DNA of 64,000 nucleotides from contig CM077115.1 in the NCBI GenBank assembly GCA_039619475.1, positions 415,594,557-415,658,556 of the forward strand, in the 5' to 3' direction. The notes under the pieces are model-generated. The model saw only the letters and a program-made list of their open reading frames with translations. It had not been told where the DNA came from and searched no databases. Below, in pieces: positions 1-12,230 of this stretch. Position numbers and translations under genes: made by a program. The DNA is from Icerya purchasi (taxonomy: Eukaryota; Arthropoda; Insecta; Hemiptera; Monophlebidae). Within the stretch, counting starts at the first letter, position 1. Each line of letters starts with the position of its first letter.

Positions 1-25
1 AATATTTATTCTGTTCATTCAACAG

Positions 26-3000
26 ACTTTCGTTACAGGCCTTTGAAAGTTTACGTTTAGCACTGATTGTTGCGAGCATGATGGTAAGATTAATTACCAT
101 GCCGATTTATTTGCAAGCCTATTTGAACATGGCCTATTATCGGGTTAAAGATCTAAAGTCGGAAGTTGGAAAAATTACAAATATCGATCTTCAAAAGAAG
201 GTATAATAATAATAATGTTAATAGTAGTGATAAAATAGTGAAGGGCTCACATACCCCTGAAATTTAAAAAAAAAAAAAGATTTTTTTTGCAGATTTTTAT
301 TCTTTGTACTTTTAAGAAACTTTCAAAAAAAAAAAATTAAGAAAATTCCACTCCGTTACAAAGTTATAGCAATAATTATGACCGGATATCCGGTTGGGAC
401 GGCTACTTGGCTAACTACCGTGTCTTGTTCGACAACTGCGGTTCATATTTCTTTTGTTCGTGAAACCGATTTCTTAGAAAACAAGGTCGTTTGTAGAATA
501 ACATTTGTAATATTATCTGTCAACGATGTGTAAATGGCGGTATGACGATTTTGAATTCGTTTTCTTTATTCGAATCTTCTGTGAAGTTGAAGATTCTTAA
601 TATTAATTGATTGTTGTCTTTTGAAAAGTATAATATGTGTGTTTTTTTGAAAATTTTAAAAATATTTAAACGTCGTTCAGTCGATCGCAAAGGATCAAGA
701 GATCAACGTGATATTGGTCCAAGGAAGAAGAGAGGTCTTCCCATAGCTGAAGCTATGGAATCTTTAATTGATTTTACAAGTACAGCCGCAACGAAAATTA
801 CGTGTACAATCAGTGGATATTGTTAAGAAAAGTAAACGTGGACATGGATTTAAACTTAATATATTTTTTACAAAAGTGTAATGAAGACATTAAAAGCATA
901 AATTCATCTCCACTGATCAACTCATCGGCATACGAAATAAAAAGAAGATTCGCATTCAGTATGCGCCTCCTCGGCAACGGATTGAAGGCCATGCAACTTT
1001 TTTGTGGTATTATGGATCTGCCAACTTGTATCGTTCAAAAAGTTTGCTATCATGTGTAATGTTGAAGAAGCCGTGGAAACTGTTGCTGCAGCATCAATAA
1101 AGCTTGCTGCTAAAAACGAACTATCGAAAGCTGCAGAGCAAAATTATTTAGAATTATCCATTGATGAAATAATTATGTTTAGCGATGGAACATGGATGAA
1201 AAGAGGATTTTCATCTCTTTTCGGTGTAGCTGCACTCATTGGACATTTTACTGGAAAAGTGGTTGACTTTGTTGTAAAAAGAGCTTACTGCAAAGAATGT
1301 GTGGTTCGTGAAAAAGATATAGACACTGTAGAGTATGATTTATGGTTTGATGAGCATCAAGCATTGTATTCCGCAAATCATGGCGGGAGCGTAGGAAAGA
1401 TGGAGCCTAATGCCGTAGTAACATTGTTTCAAAGATCTGAAGAATTACTTGGTGTAAAATATCAGTACTACATCGGAAATGGAGATTCAAAAACATTTTC
1501 CGCGATCTTAGAAGTTCGGCTCTACAAGGATGTAAAAGTAAAAAAGAAGGAATGCCGTATGGGTTCGCAATTCCGAAAATTAATCAACGAAAGTAGAAAA
1601 TCTAATTCACTAAAAAGTGAGCCTGGAACATCAGATCAGCATCTACAGTCAAATCTCAGTGGCAAACGAAAATTGACAGCAACATTAATAGATGAACTAA
1701 ATCTTTACTTCGGATTGGTAATAAGAAATAATATAAATTCTTTTGAAGATATGAAGAAAGCCATATGGGCGACCTTTTATCACAAAATATACACGGACGA
1801 AAATCTTCAGTATTCTTATTGTCCTCTAGGTAGCAACAGTTGGTGTGATTGACAGAAGACACAACTTTTGTCCATAAGCCCCATCACCTGAAATCGTACA
1901 AACGGCAATTAAATCCATATATGGGGCATTGAATAGCGATCGGATTTATTAGAAAAGTGCTTGGGTGGATTTACCTAAAACAATAATGAGAGTCTCAGTG
2001 CTAACATTGGGAAAATTGCTCTTAAGTGAACGACAGGAAATTGTAAAACTGTAGAAATTGCAACCAGCGTTGCAGTATCTACATGTATTGATGGAGCTCT
2101 CGGTTATTTACAAATGCTAGTGTTACTTGGAATCAGCATCGGGGTTGAAGCGAATAATTATTGTGAAAAAGAAGATACTAATCGTTTGAAATACCCAGGT
2201 TACAATTAATTCAATGCACAAAAGAAGCCAGAATTGGCAAGAGATTGAAGAAAACTATAGAAAGTCTTTAATGTAGTTAGTATACGGTTTAAACTAGAGA
2301 TGGTCTGAGCTTTTTTTCGTGTTTTTGGCAAGCAATTACAAAATATTCTTCCTTCTTAGTTCAAGAAGAATCGACATAGAGTTCCCAGTTCCAGTAAATG
2401 ACATTTAATGTTTGATTTTACTCGATAAAAATCTCAAAAATAATCGATAGAACAATTATAGTGACAACTGGTAACTGTATAGTAATTTATCGCGGAATAA
2501 GAGGAACTATGCCGAACAGTCAGAAACTATCAAAACGGTAAGAATCTGTACGCGTATGTGCTAGCAAAGATTATTTTCAAACCACTGAGGGATTTCCTGT
2601 TTGCACACATTTTGAAATAAAGCCCGGGCTTGTTTGCACACATTTTGAAATAAAGCCCGGGCTTGTTTGCACACATTTTGAAATAAAGCCCGTACTACTA
2701 TCTTCTCTTTTTGGTTAACATTTCGTTAGCAATAACTTTTTAAAATAAACATTACGTCGACAATGAGTAAAAGATAAAAAACAAATCAAATTCATTTTGA
2801 GTGAAATATTAAATCATCGCCTTTGTAAATAAAAGTAGAAAGAAATAATTGAAACTGAGATACAAAGCGTTTAATTTCGGTTTATTGTAATTAAATAGAA
2901 TTTCGTACTGGTTTGTTTTTTTCCTTATTTTTGGAAATACAAATATATTTTCCCTAGAAAATGTTTTTAGCTATTAAATTAATATTTAATATTTCTATAT

Positions 3001-5958
3001 TATTCATTCGGGGTCGTAAATATTAAAATGAAAGTCAGTAGCTGGATAGAATTGCATTTTCATCAGTTTGTGCTGTTTATTGTCTCTTTCTGATGAGCGA
3101 TAGAAGTAAGAGACGAATTTGATATAACTTTTAAAATGTTAAGAAACAACAAAGCAACTGGCATTGATAACATTTCAGCAGAACATATAAAAATGAACGG
3201 AAGAAAAACTCAAGATAAGTTTTTTGAATTAGTTTCAAACATATGCCATGAAGATATATGACCAGGGGAACATTGTACTTTAGTAATTATTCCGATTTCA
3301 ACGAAAACAACTGCAGTTAGACGTACTGAACATAGAACTGTCAATTTTATCTTCCACGAATCCAAAATATTGCTGTAAATAATAAAAAAATGCCTAGAAA
3401 AGTGTATAGAACAAATTTTAGGTAAGGCGCAATTTGATTTTCGTAAAAATATATCAACCAGAGACACAATAGCAGTATTACGGAATGTTGGAGAACTATT
3501 GATGACTATGAATTGAAATATGTACATATGTTTTACCGATTATACTAAAGCCTTTGATCGCGTTAGTTGGCTTAGGCTGTTTTTTTTCTTTAAACAAATA
3601 GACTGCTCTTGTCGATAAAAAAAAAAATCATGTTTATTGCTAAGTAATTTCATCATTTCCAGCTAAAAAAGAAATGGTCTGAAAATTTAACAAATGCGGA
3701 ATTTTGAATAATTGAGAAGACCTGTATGTGACATGGAAATAAACATAAGAATTAGACTAGCTAAGTTAGCGTGGCAAGAAAAACAAATTGCACCATAAAT
3801 TAGTACCACTGAATTCCGTAATGCATTGTTAAAACTTACATATGGCTGTAGTACCGTATTGTGCTGAAACGTGGACCGTAAACGAAAGGAATTTCCAAAA
3901 GTTGCAGACCATTTTTAATGTTGCGTTGGAGGAAAATGCAACGAGAATAAGCTGGACCCAAAAAAATCGCAACTGAAGAGATTCTCTATATAATCGATGA
4001 AAAGCGGACATTGCTAGATTTGATGAGGAAGCGACGATTAACCTGAATGAGATATGTTCTCAGATATAGTGGTGTGTTACGCTATGTAATAAAAGGATAA
4101 ATTCACGGAAGAAGAGTATGAGCTAGGTCACGAAACATATTTGTCGCCACATTACTGAAGGATACAAGCGTTAAGAGATAGTGGGAAATGAAAATAGTTA
4201 CGGAGACCGATTGGGCTGGAAATTACTTATGAAATTAAACCAGTCCTAGGACTGTCAAACTTATGATAATGACTTTTGTTTTAAAGAGAACTAAGTTCCA
4301 ATTGCTTTTTTAACTTCAGCGGAACAGCCGCTGAAGATACTCATAATTGTGATTTCAGCCCAATCCTAGTTTAAATTGCATAAATTATAATCTCATCTAG
4401 TCCATATGGTTTATTTTGGGTTCTTTGCGTATTGCCTTTTGTCACAAAGAGCTCTTCCGATATATCTAATCTTGTTGTACCTTATAAGCTAAAAAAAAAA
4501 AGAAAAAATGCATGTGTATAAAGTTTTTGTGAACTGTCATTATTTGTGTACGAACATGTAGTAAAATTATATTTTTAAATCATTCGGATAATGTTGTTAC
4601 GGGAATATAAGGCGTAAAAGAAGATGAAGATAAAAATTTCAACTTGGAGAAGGAGGGCAACTTTATGGTTCAGGGATTGCAGATTAATAGTAAACAATTT
4701 TAAACAGTCGTATTTCTCATTTTTTCATGTCTAAAACTCATTCTAAAACTTTAAACGCGTTTTTCTCAAAATGTACACATGGCAGCTTGGTAGAAGAATT
4801 TGCATAATTCAAAACGGACCATAATGCTAGAAATCTGTTAACTCACATTTCACTTCTTTCCTAAATCTGATGAATTGTATTGAACTAATGATTATCATTT
4901 TGATTGTAAATTTTTAAATCAATTTATATTTTTCCAGGTCGCGTCGGTGTTTTATTACATGTGCGTTGTCGTTTTGCAGTATATGCTTCCTCTAGTCATG
5001 TGCTTATTTTTGACTTTTATGTATAAAACGTTAGGTATGTTAAACTTTTTTTTCTTAAAATTACATATATTTATTTGTAACATTGTATTAGTGATGAGAC
5101 GAAATCTTTAAAATGCAAATAACCCGGTTATACATTAGTAATGTTACCCGAAAAAGCCGATTGCAACCTTAAGCACGCTGTGCGCTGTTTTCTCTCAAAG
5201 AACAGTGTTCGTTTGTTTTGTTTTTTTTTTTTTTTTAAATTTAAATTCCATCTGTCACATCATTCTTATTGATTTATGTGATGAATTACATTCAAACTAA
5301 AATTTTACAACATTATTTACTTTTATTGACATTTTTATTAATGAATTTAAAGATAAATTTATTTAAGTCGATTGTAATTCATTTTATTTTTAAAATTAAG
5401 GTGAGTATGAATGGAAAGCCTTATTTCGCGACACAATATTTTCCACGGATGTATTTAAATCGTCTATGAAGATAGAAAATGGATTGGCCGGATCTGGAAA
5501 TAACAGTTATAATACATGTGCGTATGATAATGTAACATATTTCAATCAGTCATTTGATTTGATCGGCCCACAAAGAAAAGTATTTCAAAGTAACTTTGAA
5601 CAACTTGAAAATACTATCGCAAAAGAAACGCTACTTAATACCAGTATTAATTACACATTTCACATCAAAGCTCTACGACAAGTAAGTATACTTTTAAAAT
5701 TAACATGGTCGCAAACACAGTTTGCAGACAGAAATTGTTAGACTTTTTACAACTCATATCGAAATAAACACTTAATTTTTTGTTTAAAGGTATGTGGAAG
5801 TAAGAAATTTTTATTACTGGATGTTTATTTATTTTTGATAGATATTTACGAAACAAGTTTACCGCGGATTGTTCGGGTTTTCAATATGGTGGACCTGTTT
5901 TACGTGGTTCTTGTCTTCCAATTTTGGCTTGTTTTATTACATGTATTTCAAATCGTGA
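26..5958 (+). CDS. TMEM161: TMEM161 family transmembrane protein, last four coding exons (5' part lies outside the window)
   Basis: Four exons join in frame: about 26-200, 4938-5034, 5401-5681 and 5842-5958 (TGA at 5956-5958). All introns have GT/AG ends and phases agree (0, 1, 0). Exon 1 may instead start at 39 after a second CAG. The joined protein matches the C-terminal third of animal TMEM161A/B: a hydrophobic helix leading to LQAYLN, a basic stretch ending LQKK, the helix starting VFYY, the junction KTLG, a variable glycosylatable loop (several NxS/T), then FTKQVYRGLFGF, a WW pair, and a short tail FGLFYYMYFKS. Residue-level agreement in four separate exons with matched phases makes the call strong. 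TMEM161 proteins are multi-pass membrane proteins; vertebrate TMEM161B has been linked to cardiac rhythm. The large first intron hosts two dead transposons. The upstream exons should lie left of the window. Confidence 0.9.
690..2275 (+). pseudogene. Mutator-like transposase (PF20700-type) pseudogene in the first visible TMEM161 intron
   Basis: Several frames together give the Mutator-like transposase pattern common in arthropod genomes. A segment at 840-1059 (INRRFAFSMRLLGNGLKAM-like) continues, after a frameshift near 1030, into the ORF at 1004-1852. That ORF holds the SDGTWMKRGFSSL block (first catalytic Asp), a Cys-containing stretch after it, the GNGDSKTF block (second Asp), and the tail YHKIYTDENLQYSYCP. 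After a stop and frame changes, similarity goes on to about 2210 (NNNESL, then LGISIGVEANNYCE). At least three frame breaks show it is inactive. Terminal inverted repeats were not identified. It shares the strand of the host gene but is intronic. Confidence 0.75.
2599..2697. repeat. 33-bp tandem repeat, three copies
   Basis: Three head-to-tail copies of a 33-bp unit start at 2599, 2632 and 2665. Each contains TTTGCACACATTTTG, an AATAAA hexamer and GCCCGGGC; the third copy loses the motif after GCCCG. The first two copies are identical by eye, so the expansion looks recent. Confidence 0.85.
3130..4230 (+). pseudogene. Decayed non-LTR retrotransposon (LINE) reverse transcriptase, RTE-like
   Basis: Broken frames carry reverse-transcriptase landmarks in the right order. 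NNKATGIDNISAEHIK at about 3146-3195 is the start of the fingers. QFDFRKNISTRDTI at about 3430-3470 follows. YICFTDYTKAFDRV at about 3520-3560 holds the first catalytic Asp. The C-terminal region at about 3830-4160 shows the pattern AETWTVNER, then a WTQKK-like segment, then DEKRTLLDLMRKRRL. The YADD block is lost in a deleted stretch. Stops and frameshifts are numerous, so this is an old copy. It lies inside the same TMEM161 intron as the Mutator-like remnant. Confidence 0.7.
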
Positions 5959-6780
5959 TGTAATCTGCTCGTGGCCAATTAATTATTGTAATGTAGAGTC
6001 GTGTGTTCATTCTAGTTAGTTTAATTTTGCTAGAATTAGTAATAGTCGATAAGTGATTTTTATACATATTGTATCTCTTCCTGATTTTACCGATAGTACC
6101 TAATTAGAATTAACCAAGCAGCATCACTTTTTTTTTCTTTTTTACTGTGCATTTATACAACTGTTTTATTAAATACATTATCCGTTGCATTTTTTCATTT
6201 AATAAATATGAAATCCTTTTTGTTTTTTTATTTATTTTTTTTTTAAATTTAACGATCAAATTTCATTTAAAATGTTTTCTATCCACCCATTTATTTGAGC
6301 AAATTAGAACAACTGACAATAAGCAGAACTTTTGGAAGAGTTTTTGATTTTAAGGTGGAGAGCTGCCTGCACGATCTAACAACTATTTCTTAGCTTCTGA
6401 TTGGTGGATTAAGCATGGGGTGATAATATAAGGAGTTGACATGTGGCGGGAACATGGTGTGCTTACGCCATTGTGTGATAAACACATGTACCAAGCTAAT
6501 GATAGATATTTTTCCTGGAATCCGGGTTCTAAGTGCTGTGGTCGGTCTGACTGTGAAAATTGCATGAAAACATAAATTAGACGACCGTACGGATGTGTAA
6601 ACTCGGTAATCATTAGAGAAAAACGGAAAAAAAAAAAGACTAATTTTACCAACAATAAATTTATGGAAAACCGTTAAACGTGCGGCATGGCGTATAAATT
6701 GGCCGCTGCCAGCAATACACACGACGCACGTAGTCTCAACCTCGACACATCTGTCTGTTTGACCGCGTACGGAAATTTTA
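5959..6780. other. Intergenic AT-rich stretch after TMEM161
   Basis: No gene-like ORF, transposon domain or repeat was recognised. It holds the likely TMEM161 3' UTR and T-rich runs. Confidence 0.5.
6201..6206 (+). promoter_or_regulatory. Candidate polyadenylation signal of TMEM161
   Basis: AATAAA lies about 245 bases after the TMEM161 stop, within AT-rich DNA and followed by T-rich runs. Such hexamers are common by chance in this base composition, so this is only the first reasonable candidate. Confidence 0.3.
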
Positions 6781-6787
6781 GTTTTAG

Positions 6788-6918
6788 CCGATAAGCATCC
6801 TCGATACTTACAAGCCGCGATTACACGGAATAAACCAGTATTCAATAAACCGCGAATTAATGATTTTACTAAAGAACATTTTGCTAACTCGAACACCGTC
6901 AAAAAGATCGCGATGCAG
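6788..6918 (+). CDS. Candidate internal exon, similar to one at 34.1 kb (unknown gene)
   Basis: An open stretch without stops follows a TTTTAG acceptor and ends at CAG before GT (CAG/GTACCG). The acceptor splits a codon after its first base, and the exon ends in phase 0. Its C-terminal part reads KEHFANSNTVKK, close to REKFANSHTVKN encoded at 34100-34218, which has the same splice phases and differs in length by exactly four codons. Several of the nucleotide differences in this shared block fall at third codon positions. I do not recognise the protein. An overlapping minus-strand ORF exists but lacks any such support. Confidence 0.35.
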
Positions 6919-7034
6919 GTACCGAATCTGTTTCAATATGCAGGCAGTCATATTTAAAATTAAAGATCCTATTTAATAATCGATAAATAAAAATCAAACT
7001 TTTATTCCCATGCGAGAATATCTGGCCCCATATA

Positions 7035-7077
<43 letters not shown>

Positions 7078-8397
7078 GAACACAGATATAAACTTTAACA
7101 CAAATACTAAACGTAACGATTTCGATTATTACCGATAAGAGGATATACTCATATTCTTATTTATAGCAATCGGTTGATAATTGTAGTATCCGAAAATGTT
7201 CTGATAATGTGTTTTTGACCTCGTTGATCAATAAAATACACTTTACCATCCATCGTACAAACATTCTTCAAACTATACCTGTTAAAAAGGGAACAAACTA
7301 ATTTTGCGCGTCGAGTAGTTAAATTTTCCTTAAATACAGTATGTATTCCTTTCAACATCTTTCTGTTATAGAGACCATCTATGTCTATACCTATACGATA
7401 TAAATTTCATTATTATCGGTCTTTCGTTTTCTCTACTCCGGATTAAGAATACCCGAATAGTATATGAAAATCCCTATCCATTTTTTACGCGTTGCGTCTT
7501 ATCGACGTCAGCGAAATTATTTGTTTCATAGAGAGAAGTAATTGTATCGGCATATTTTTACCTTAAATTGCGAATTATAAGAGCACTCGTTTACAGTGTG
7601 CAGGAGTATAAACATTTAATGTTTTGATAGTTTAATAATTAACAATGCTGCGAGATGTAATCGTGGAGAGCAATGAGTGGAGGAGTCTCTTAGGTGATTG
7701 GCAAGTGTAGGAAACAGGCGGCAAAGTGTCTTACTTATAAACTAATAATTAATAAAATTCAATTGAAAATTATTGCAAAAACGATTAAAAAGAATTTGAA
7801 AAATTAATTTTTCATTTTTTAATACTTTAAATAAAAATTAATAGAATATAAATAATATAAATTCCATGTACGTCTGATGTGGTGTGAAGTTTCTATCCTT
7901 TCTTAGGTTTGAGTTTGTTTAGATGTTTTTTTTCTTTTTTCGAATTAGATTAAATATTTTTTTATTTATTTTTTTTATGTCTTTGTGAGTTCTACGAAAC
8001 GTAAATTTAATTTTGAATATGCCCTGAAGCTATAAGTGTAACAGACAATACTTTAGCATTGATCTATTGTTACTTTAAAACTTCAGTTAAATTTTATATT
8101 TTTGCTAAAACTGTATATTGTCAGTTCTATTGTAGCGATGAGTAATGTCAGTACTCATTATTTCGTTTATTGACGTTATAAACACTTCAGTCAGTTCTTC
8201 TTAAGAAAACATTTTACATCGTAAACCCTTTCTTTCAATTGTATAATTTTCGGTCGATTAGAAATTCATATATAACTTTTAATCTAACGCTGACCTTTCG
8301 CACAACCTAGTTTAATTTCGTTTGAAACAAGATATTTATACGTGTATGTGTCGCGCGCCAATTTTTTAAATTAACGTTCTTTCTTATTTAATATTAG
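6919..8397. other. Unassigned AT-rich DNA with a (TA)n run
   Basis: A pure TA dinucleotide run occupies about 7037-7075. Otherwise only AT-rich sequence with short chance ORFs is visible. Confidence 0.5.
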
Positions 8398-8485
8398 GAG
8401 TTTTGCCCGAAATTTAGAAACATATAAAATGTTAACCAGATTAAAACCTCCTAAAAAAGCGTTTGATGCAGAAGGCCGTGGGTTA
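8398..8485 (+). CDS. Candidate internal exon of an unidentified gene
   Basis: A pyrimidine-rich tract (TTCTTTCTTATTT) leads to an ATTAG acceptor at 8393-8397, and a perfect GTAAGT donor starts at 8486. The 88 bases between are open in one frame: one base completes a split codon, then 29 codons, including a Met followed by [18 protein letters not shown]. The basic, Pro- and Gly-containing composition differs from the Phe/Ile/Asn/Lys-rich chance ORFs nearby. I do not recognise the protein and found no partner exon. Confidence 0.3.
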
Positions 8486-11400
8486 GTAAGTAACCGATTA
8501 TATTAGTTTTTAAATTACATTTTGTCAAGATGATATTTTTGGAAAGATTAAATTATATAATTCAATTAACTGGTTACCGATAAATTTATTTTCGACTAAC
8601 ATCATCGTATTATTTATTTATATATAGATATAATATGTATCTATGTATGTATAAAGGCTACATAACATTTACTGTTTGGGAAAAGGTTTAATGATAATAA
8701 ATCACATTGTTCGTCTTAACGGCATTTATGTGTTTTTATATTTAAAAAATAGTAATATCCTGCGAGTGTATTGCTAAAAATGATGGGAGTTGAAAAGTGT
8801 ACGACGCGTCAAATAAGCAATAAAGTATGAAAAGTTCGAATTAACTGTTTCTTTCGCAATGAAATGTTTTTCTTGTTTGTAATTCTCTTAAACCTTAATT
8901 CACGTTAGACATTATTACTTTCCGATTAAAATTATATCGAACTTATTTACATTCATGGCGTTTTGAAACAGATCGCACTTTCTGTGATCAGAAGTGAATT
9001 GGTAAAATTTCGAGGTGGAGCCGGTCTTACACAAAAAATAGTAAACGAAGAAACGTAAATCTAAAAAAGAGCTCATATTTATGATTAAGAAGGAGTCGTA
9101 ATTTTTTCATCCTTTATCTTTAAATTTTCTTAACAGCGATGTAATACGTGTATTTTTACGAGGCTTAGTCACATTAACTGATTTCTATATATGACTGTAC
9201 ACGTGCGTGCGCGTGTATATAAAAGAGAGAAACGAACTTTTTCAGTTACTAACACCATTAGTATACTACAAAATGGAAGTAAAATATAACGAATTTCACG
9301 AAAATGTGTTAGAAAGTACCAAATGTTTTTTAAAAATGAAATCAATAGTAAATTACAAAAAATTATATATTTTTGTAAATCGTTTATAAATATTTTAAAA
9401 TTTTAACAAATCACGTCTGCCCTGTAATGTCCCAACTTGATGAAAATACACTGTAGTTTAGAAAAGTTTTTTTTTTTTTTTTTTTTTTTTCCCTATTATA
9501 ATCAATTTACCGTGTTTTTTAATACATGGTGCAATTTGTCGTTATTATGTCGGTGTTTTGATTACACAAAATTAATTTAAGTTCGCAAAAATGTTTTAAT
9601 ATTACTGTAAAAATCGTTTTTTTTTTTTTTTTTTTTTTGAAATAACTTTATTTTGAAATTAAAGCAGAATTAAAAGTACGGAAACGGTGAAATAAATCGC
9701 TCGAATAAAAAAGTATTCACAAAAAGAGTAATATGTGTTTGCGTAGAATTGTTCGCATCTAATGGGTTGTTTTACATTGAATTAATCAATTTTAATAATG
9801 TCTTTATATAAGTTATAAAATACTACTTTAATCTTATCATTAAGTTGTTTGTTGTTTTGAAAATTATTTGTTTAAATATGTTTTTTTTTCTTTTTTCTTT
9901 TGTAAACTAGGAACGTCAGTAAGATTTTTTCTGAAACCTCTATTATCAACCGCAAAATGTCTTCTAGAATCACACTTTTGCTTGAAGGTGTATGAAATAA
10001 ATCTTTTATCGAATGATGTGGCTGCATAATATTTTTCATTCTTAACGCGTGCTAGTTGAGAAATATTTTCGCGAATGAGGAAATTTTGGTAGAAAAATCT
10101 CTTGCCATAATAGTTCAGCTACATAAAAAAATATTTTCACACTTTCCCAGTATCGGACGCATCCGAACAGAGCTTCTTCATTTGAATAAATCGTGAATGT
10201 GAACTGTTAAAATGAATTATGTAGTTTTATCAGTGACAGACGGAATAATAATAATAATTCTATTAAAACCTTTTTTTTTTTTTTTCTTGTAATAACTACT
10301 TCAATAATAAAAAAAAAAACAGAAATACACGACATATGTTAAATTACGCAACGTCTAAATAAAACGATTGAAAATCGTCGAAATGAAATTGGAATTTTTA
10401 TTAGCAACGTTACATGAAAGATAGAGTGGTAACAATGGTATTGCAGCAAAGGAACGCAGAACGCGCATTCATACTCTACGATCGGGAAGCGTTATTTTCA
10501 GAAAAAATTAAAAGACATTTTGCATTAAGCGAAAATGTTCATTTAAAAATTGTAAAACTGATAATAAATTTCAAGAAATTCTTCAACATAACTCCGAGTT
10601 TATTAATCTAGTTGGACCCTGGAAGCCAATTTTGAAGTTAAAAACGAGGATTTCAGGAAAAGTTGGTTCAAGTAAAAAAAATTTATTTTTCATGGTAAAG
10701 TTGGCATCTGTAAAAAAATATATAGTCGATTCCGTTTTAATTATCGGACTGAATAGGTCACTTCCAGCAGAGCGGAGCGGGTCGAAAATACTTCCGTTCG
10801 ATATGACGCAGTCAATTTACTAATATGAAGCTTTGAATTTTTGATTTTGCTAGATATTATTCTAGGTTTTAGAAGTGATTGTTTTGGGACATCCGGTATA
10901 TTTCAATTGTTTACTATTAAGTTTGCATCTATCCCATTTTGTCTTTATTACTCATCTTCAGCACTGATCATGTTTTATTTGAATGTTCGACCCTTTCCGA
11001 TGAAAAATCGTTCTTTTATTACACTCTACTAAAATTTATTGTTCCTACCCCACTTATATCATCCTAATAGACTTTTTTTTCTCGTTTCCTCCTACTTTTG
11101 CTTTTTTTTGCTCTGAATTAACTTTATTTTCTGTTTTTAAACGTTTAAGGAAACAAATTTTTCTCTTCTCCCTTCCAATCCTTAGATTAATGTCTCCACT
11201 GAATAAAAAAATAGTTCACATTTACAACTTCTATTTAACTGCGTCTATATGGGAGCGTCCGGTGAGAACAGGCCAGTTGACCTATTTCGGATGATGCCAT
11301 TTATTTTTTATTAAAAAAAATTTGTATGTAGAAAAATTTGTTTAAAGTCGCTGTCGAGTGGCGCTCGGTGAATATCGCCGCTGTCGCGAAACGCGTTGTT

Positions 11401-12180
11401 TAAATGTTTTCCTCTTTGTCTATTTTTCTGTCATTTAAAAACATTTTTATAATTTTCATAAAAAAATATTCAATCAAATTTATATAAATAAACATTATGC
11501 ATGAAAACAATCGATTAAATAACTAATAAATATGATCTTTTTAAATAACAAAATAACAAAAGCAAAACGACATTACGTACTTGCATTTTTAAAGTTCGGC
11601 ATTTTAATTTGAACTTTTTTCTAATAATTCACTTTCATCATTAAATTTACATTTTCTGACTGATTTTCTTGAGATATTTGAAAACTCCTTTTTTTCCGTG
11701 CACTCCATGTACTATGTAAAAGCAACACTTTTTCAGTTTTCGATCTATCTTCATTCTGCAATTTCACTTTAAGATTTTTTGTTATATGTAAATAATCATT
11801 GTATGACAATTTCGGCTGCTATTTTTTTTTCCCTGTATACGTCGCAAATATAATCACTCTTGTTTAGATTTGGAAAAATTTCTTTTAGATTTTCGGAAAC
11901 TGTTTCCAAGCTTTTCGAATGTTGCACGGCACCTTCAAATGGATCAAAACAGCGTAGTCTTAACTATTTATTCTAATGTTTTTTTATTGAATTACGCACT
12001 AGAACACTTTTTTTCACGACAAAACTTTGACCGATATAAGTTTAAAAAGGCGCATGATTTTGCAGAACAATCGAGATTAAATAATTATTAGATTTTCTGA
12101 AGATATGATACGAACGTACTGGCGACACAAACTTTTTGGGACATTTTTTGTAATGGGGGCCGGCCTAATAATGACGTTGT
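8486..12180. other. Long unassigned AT-rich stretch
   Basis: Contains homopolymer T runs (about 9463-9491, 9619-9638 and 10270-10285) and several 60-75-codon ORFs (for example 10414-10611 and 11870-12091) with no recognisable motif. Slightly GC-richer patches at about 10755-10800 and 11220-11400 may be old repeats, but I cannot name them. Confidence 0.5.
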
Positions 12181-12230
12181 AATTGATATATCTATCTATC
12201 TCTCTCTATATATATATCTATCTATATATA

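Noticed and set aside
6390..6902. 170-codon minus-strand ORF overlapping the 6.8-kb exon candidate
   Set aside because: No motif or homologous pattern; the opposite strand has splice-phase support and a paralogue at 34.1 kb, so the long ORF is probably a shadow or chance.
11870..12091. 73-codon ORF in the unassigned region
   Set aside because: No family pattern, no splice or promoter context, and many ORFs of this size arise by chance in this composition.
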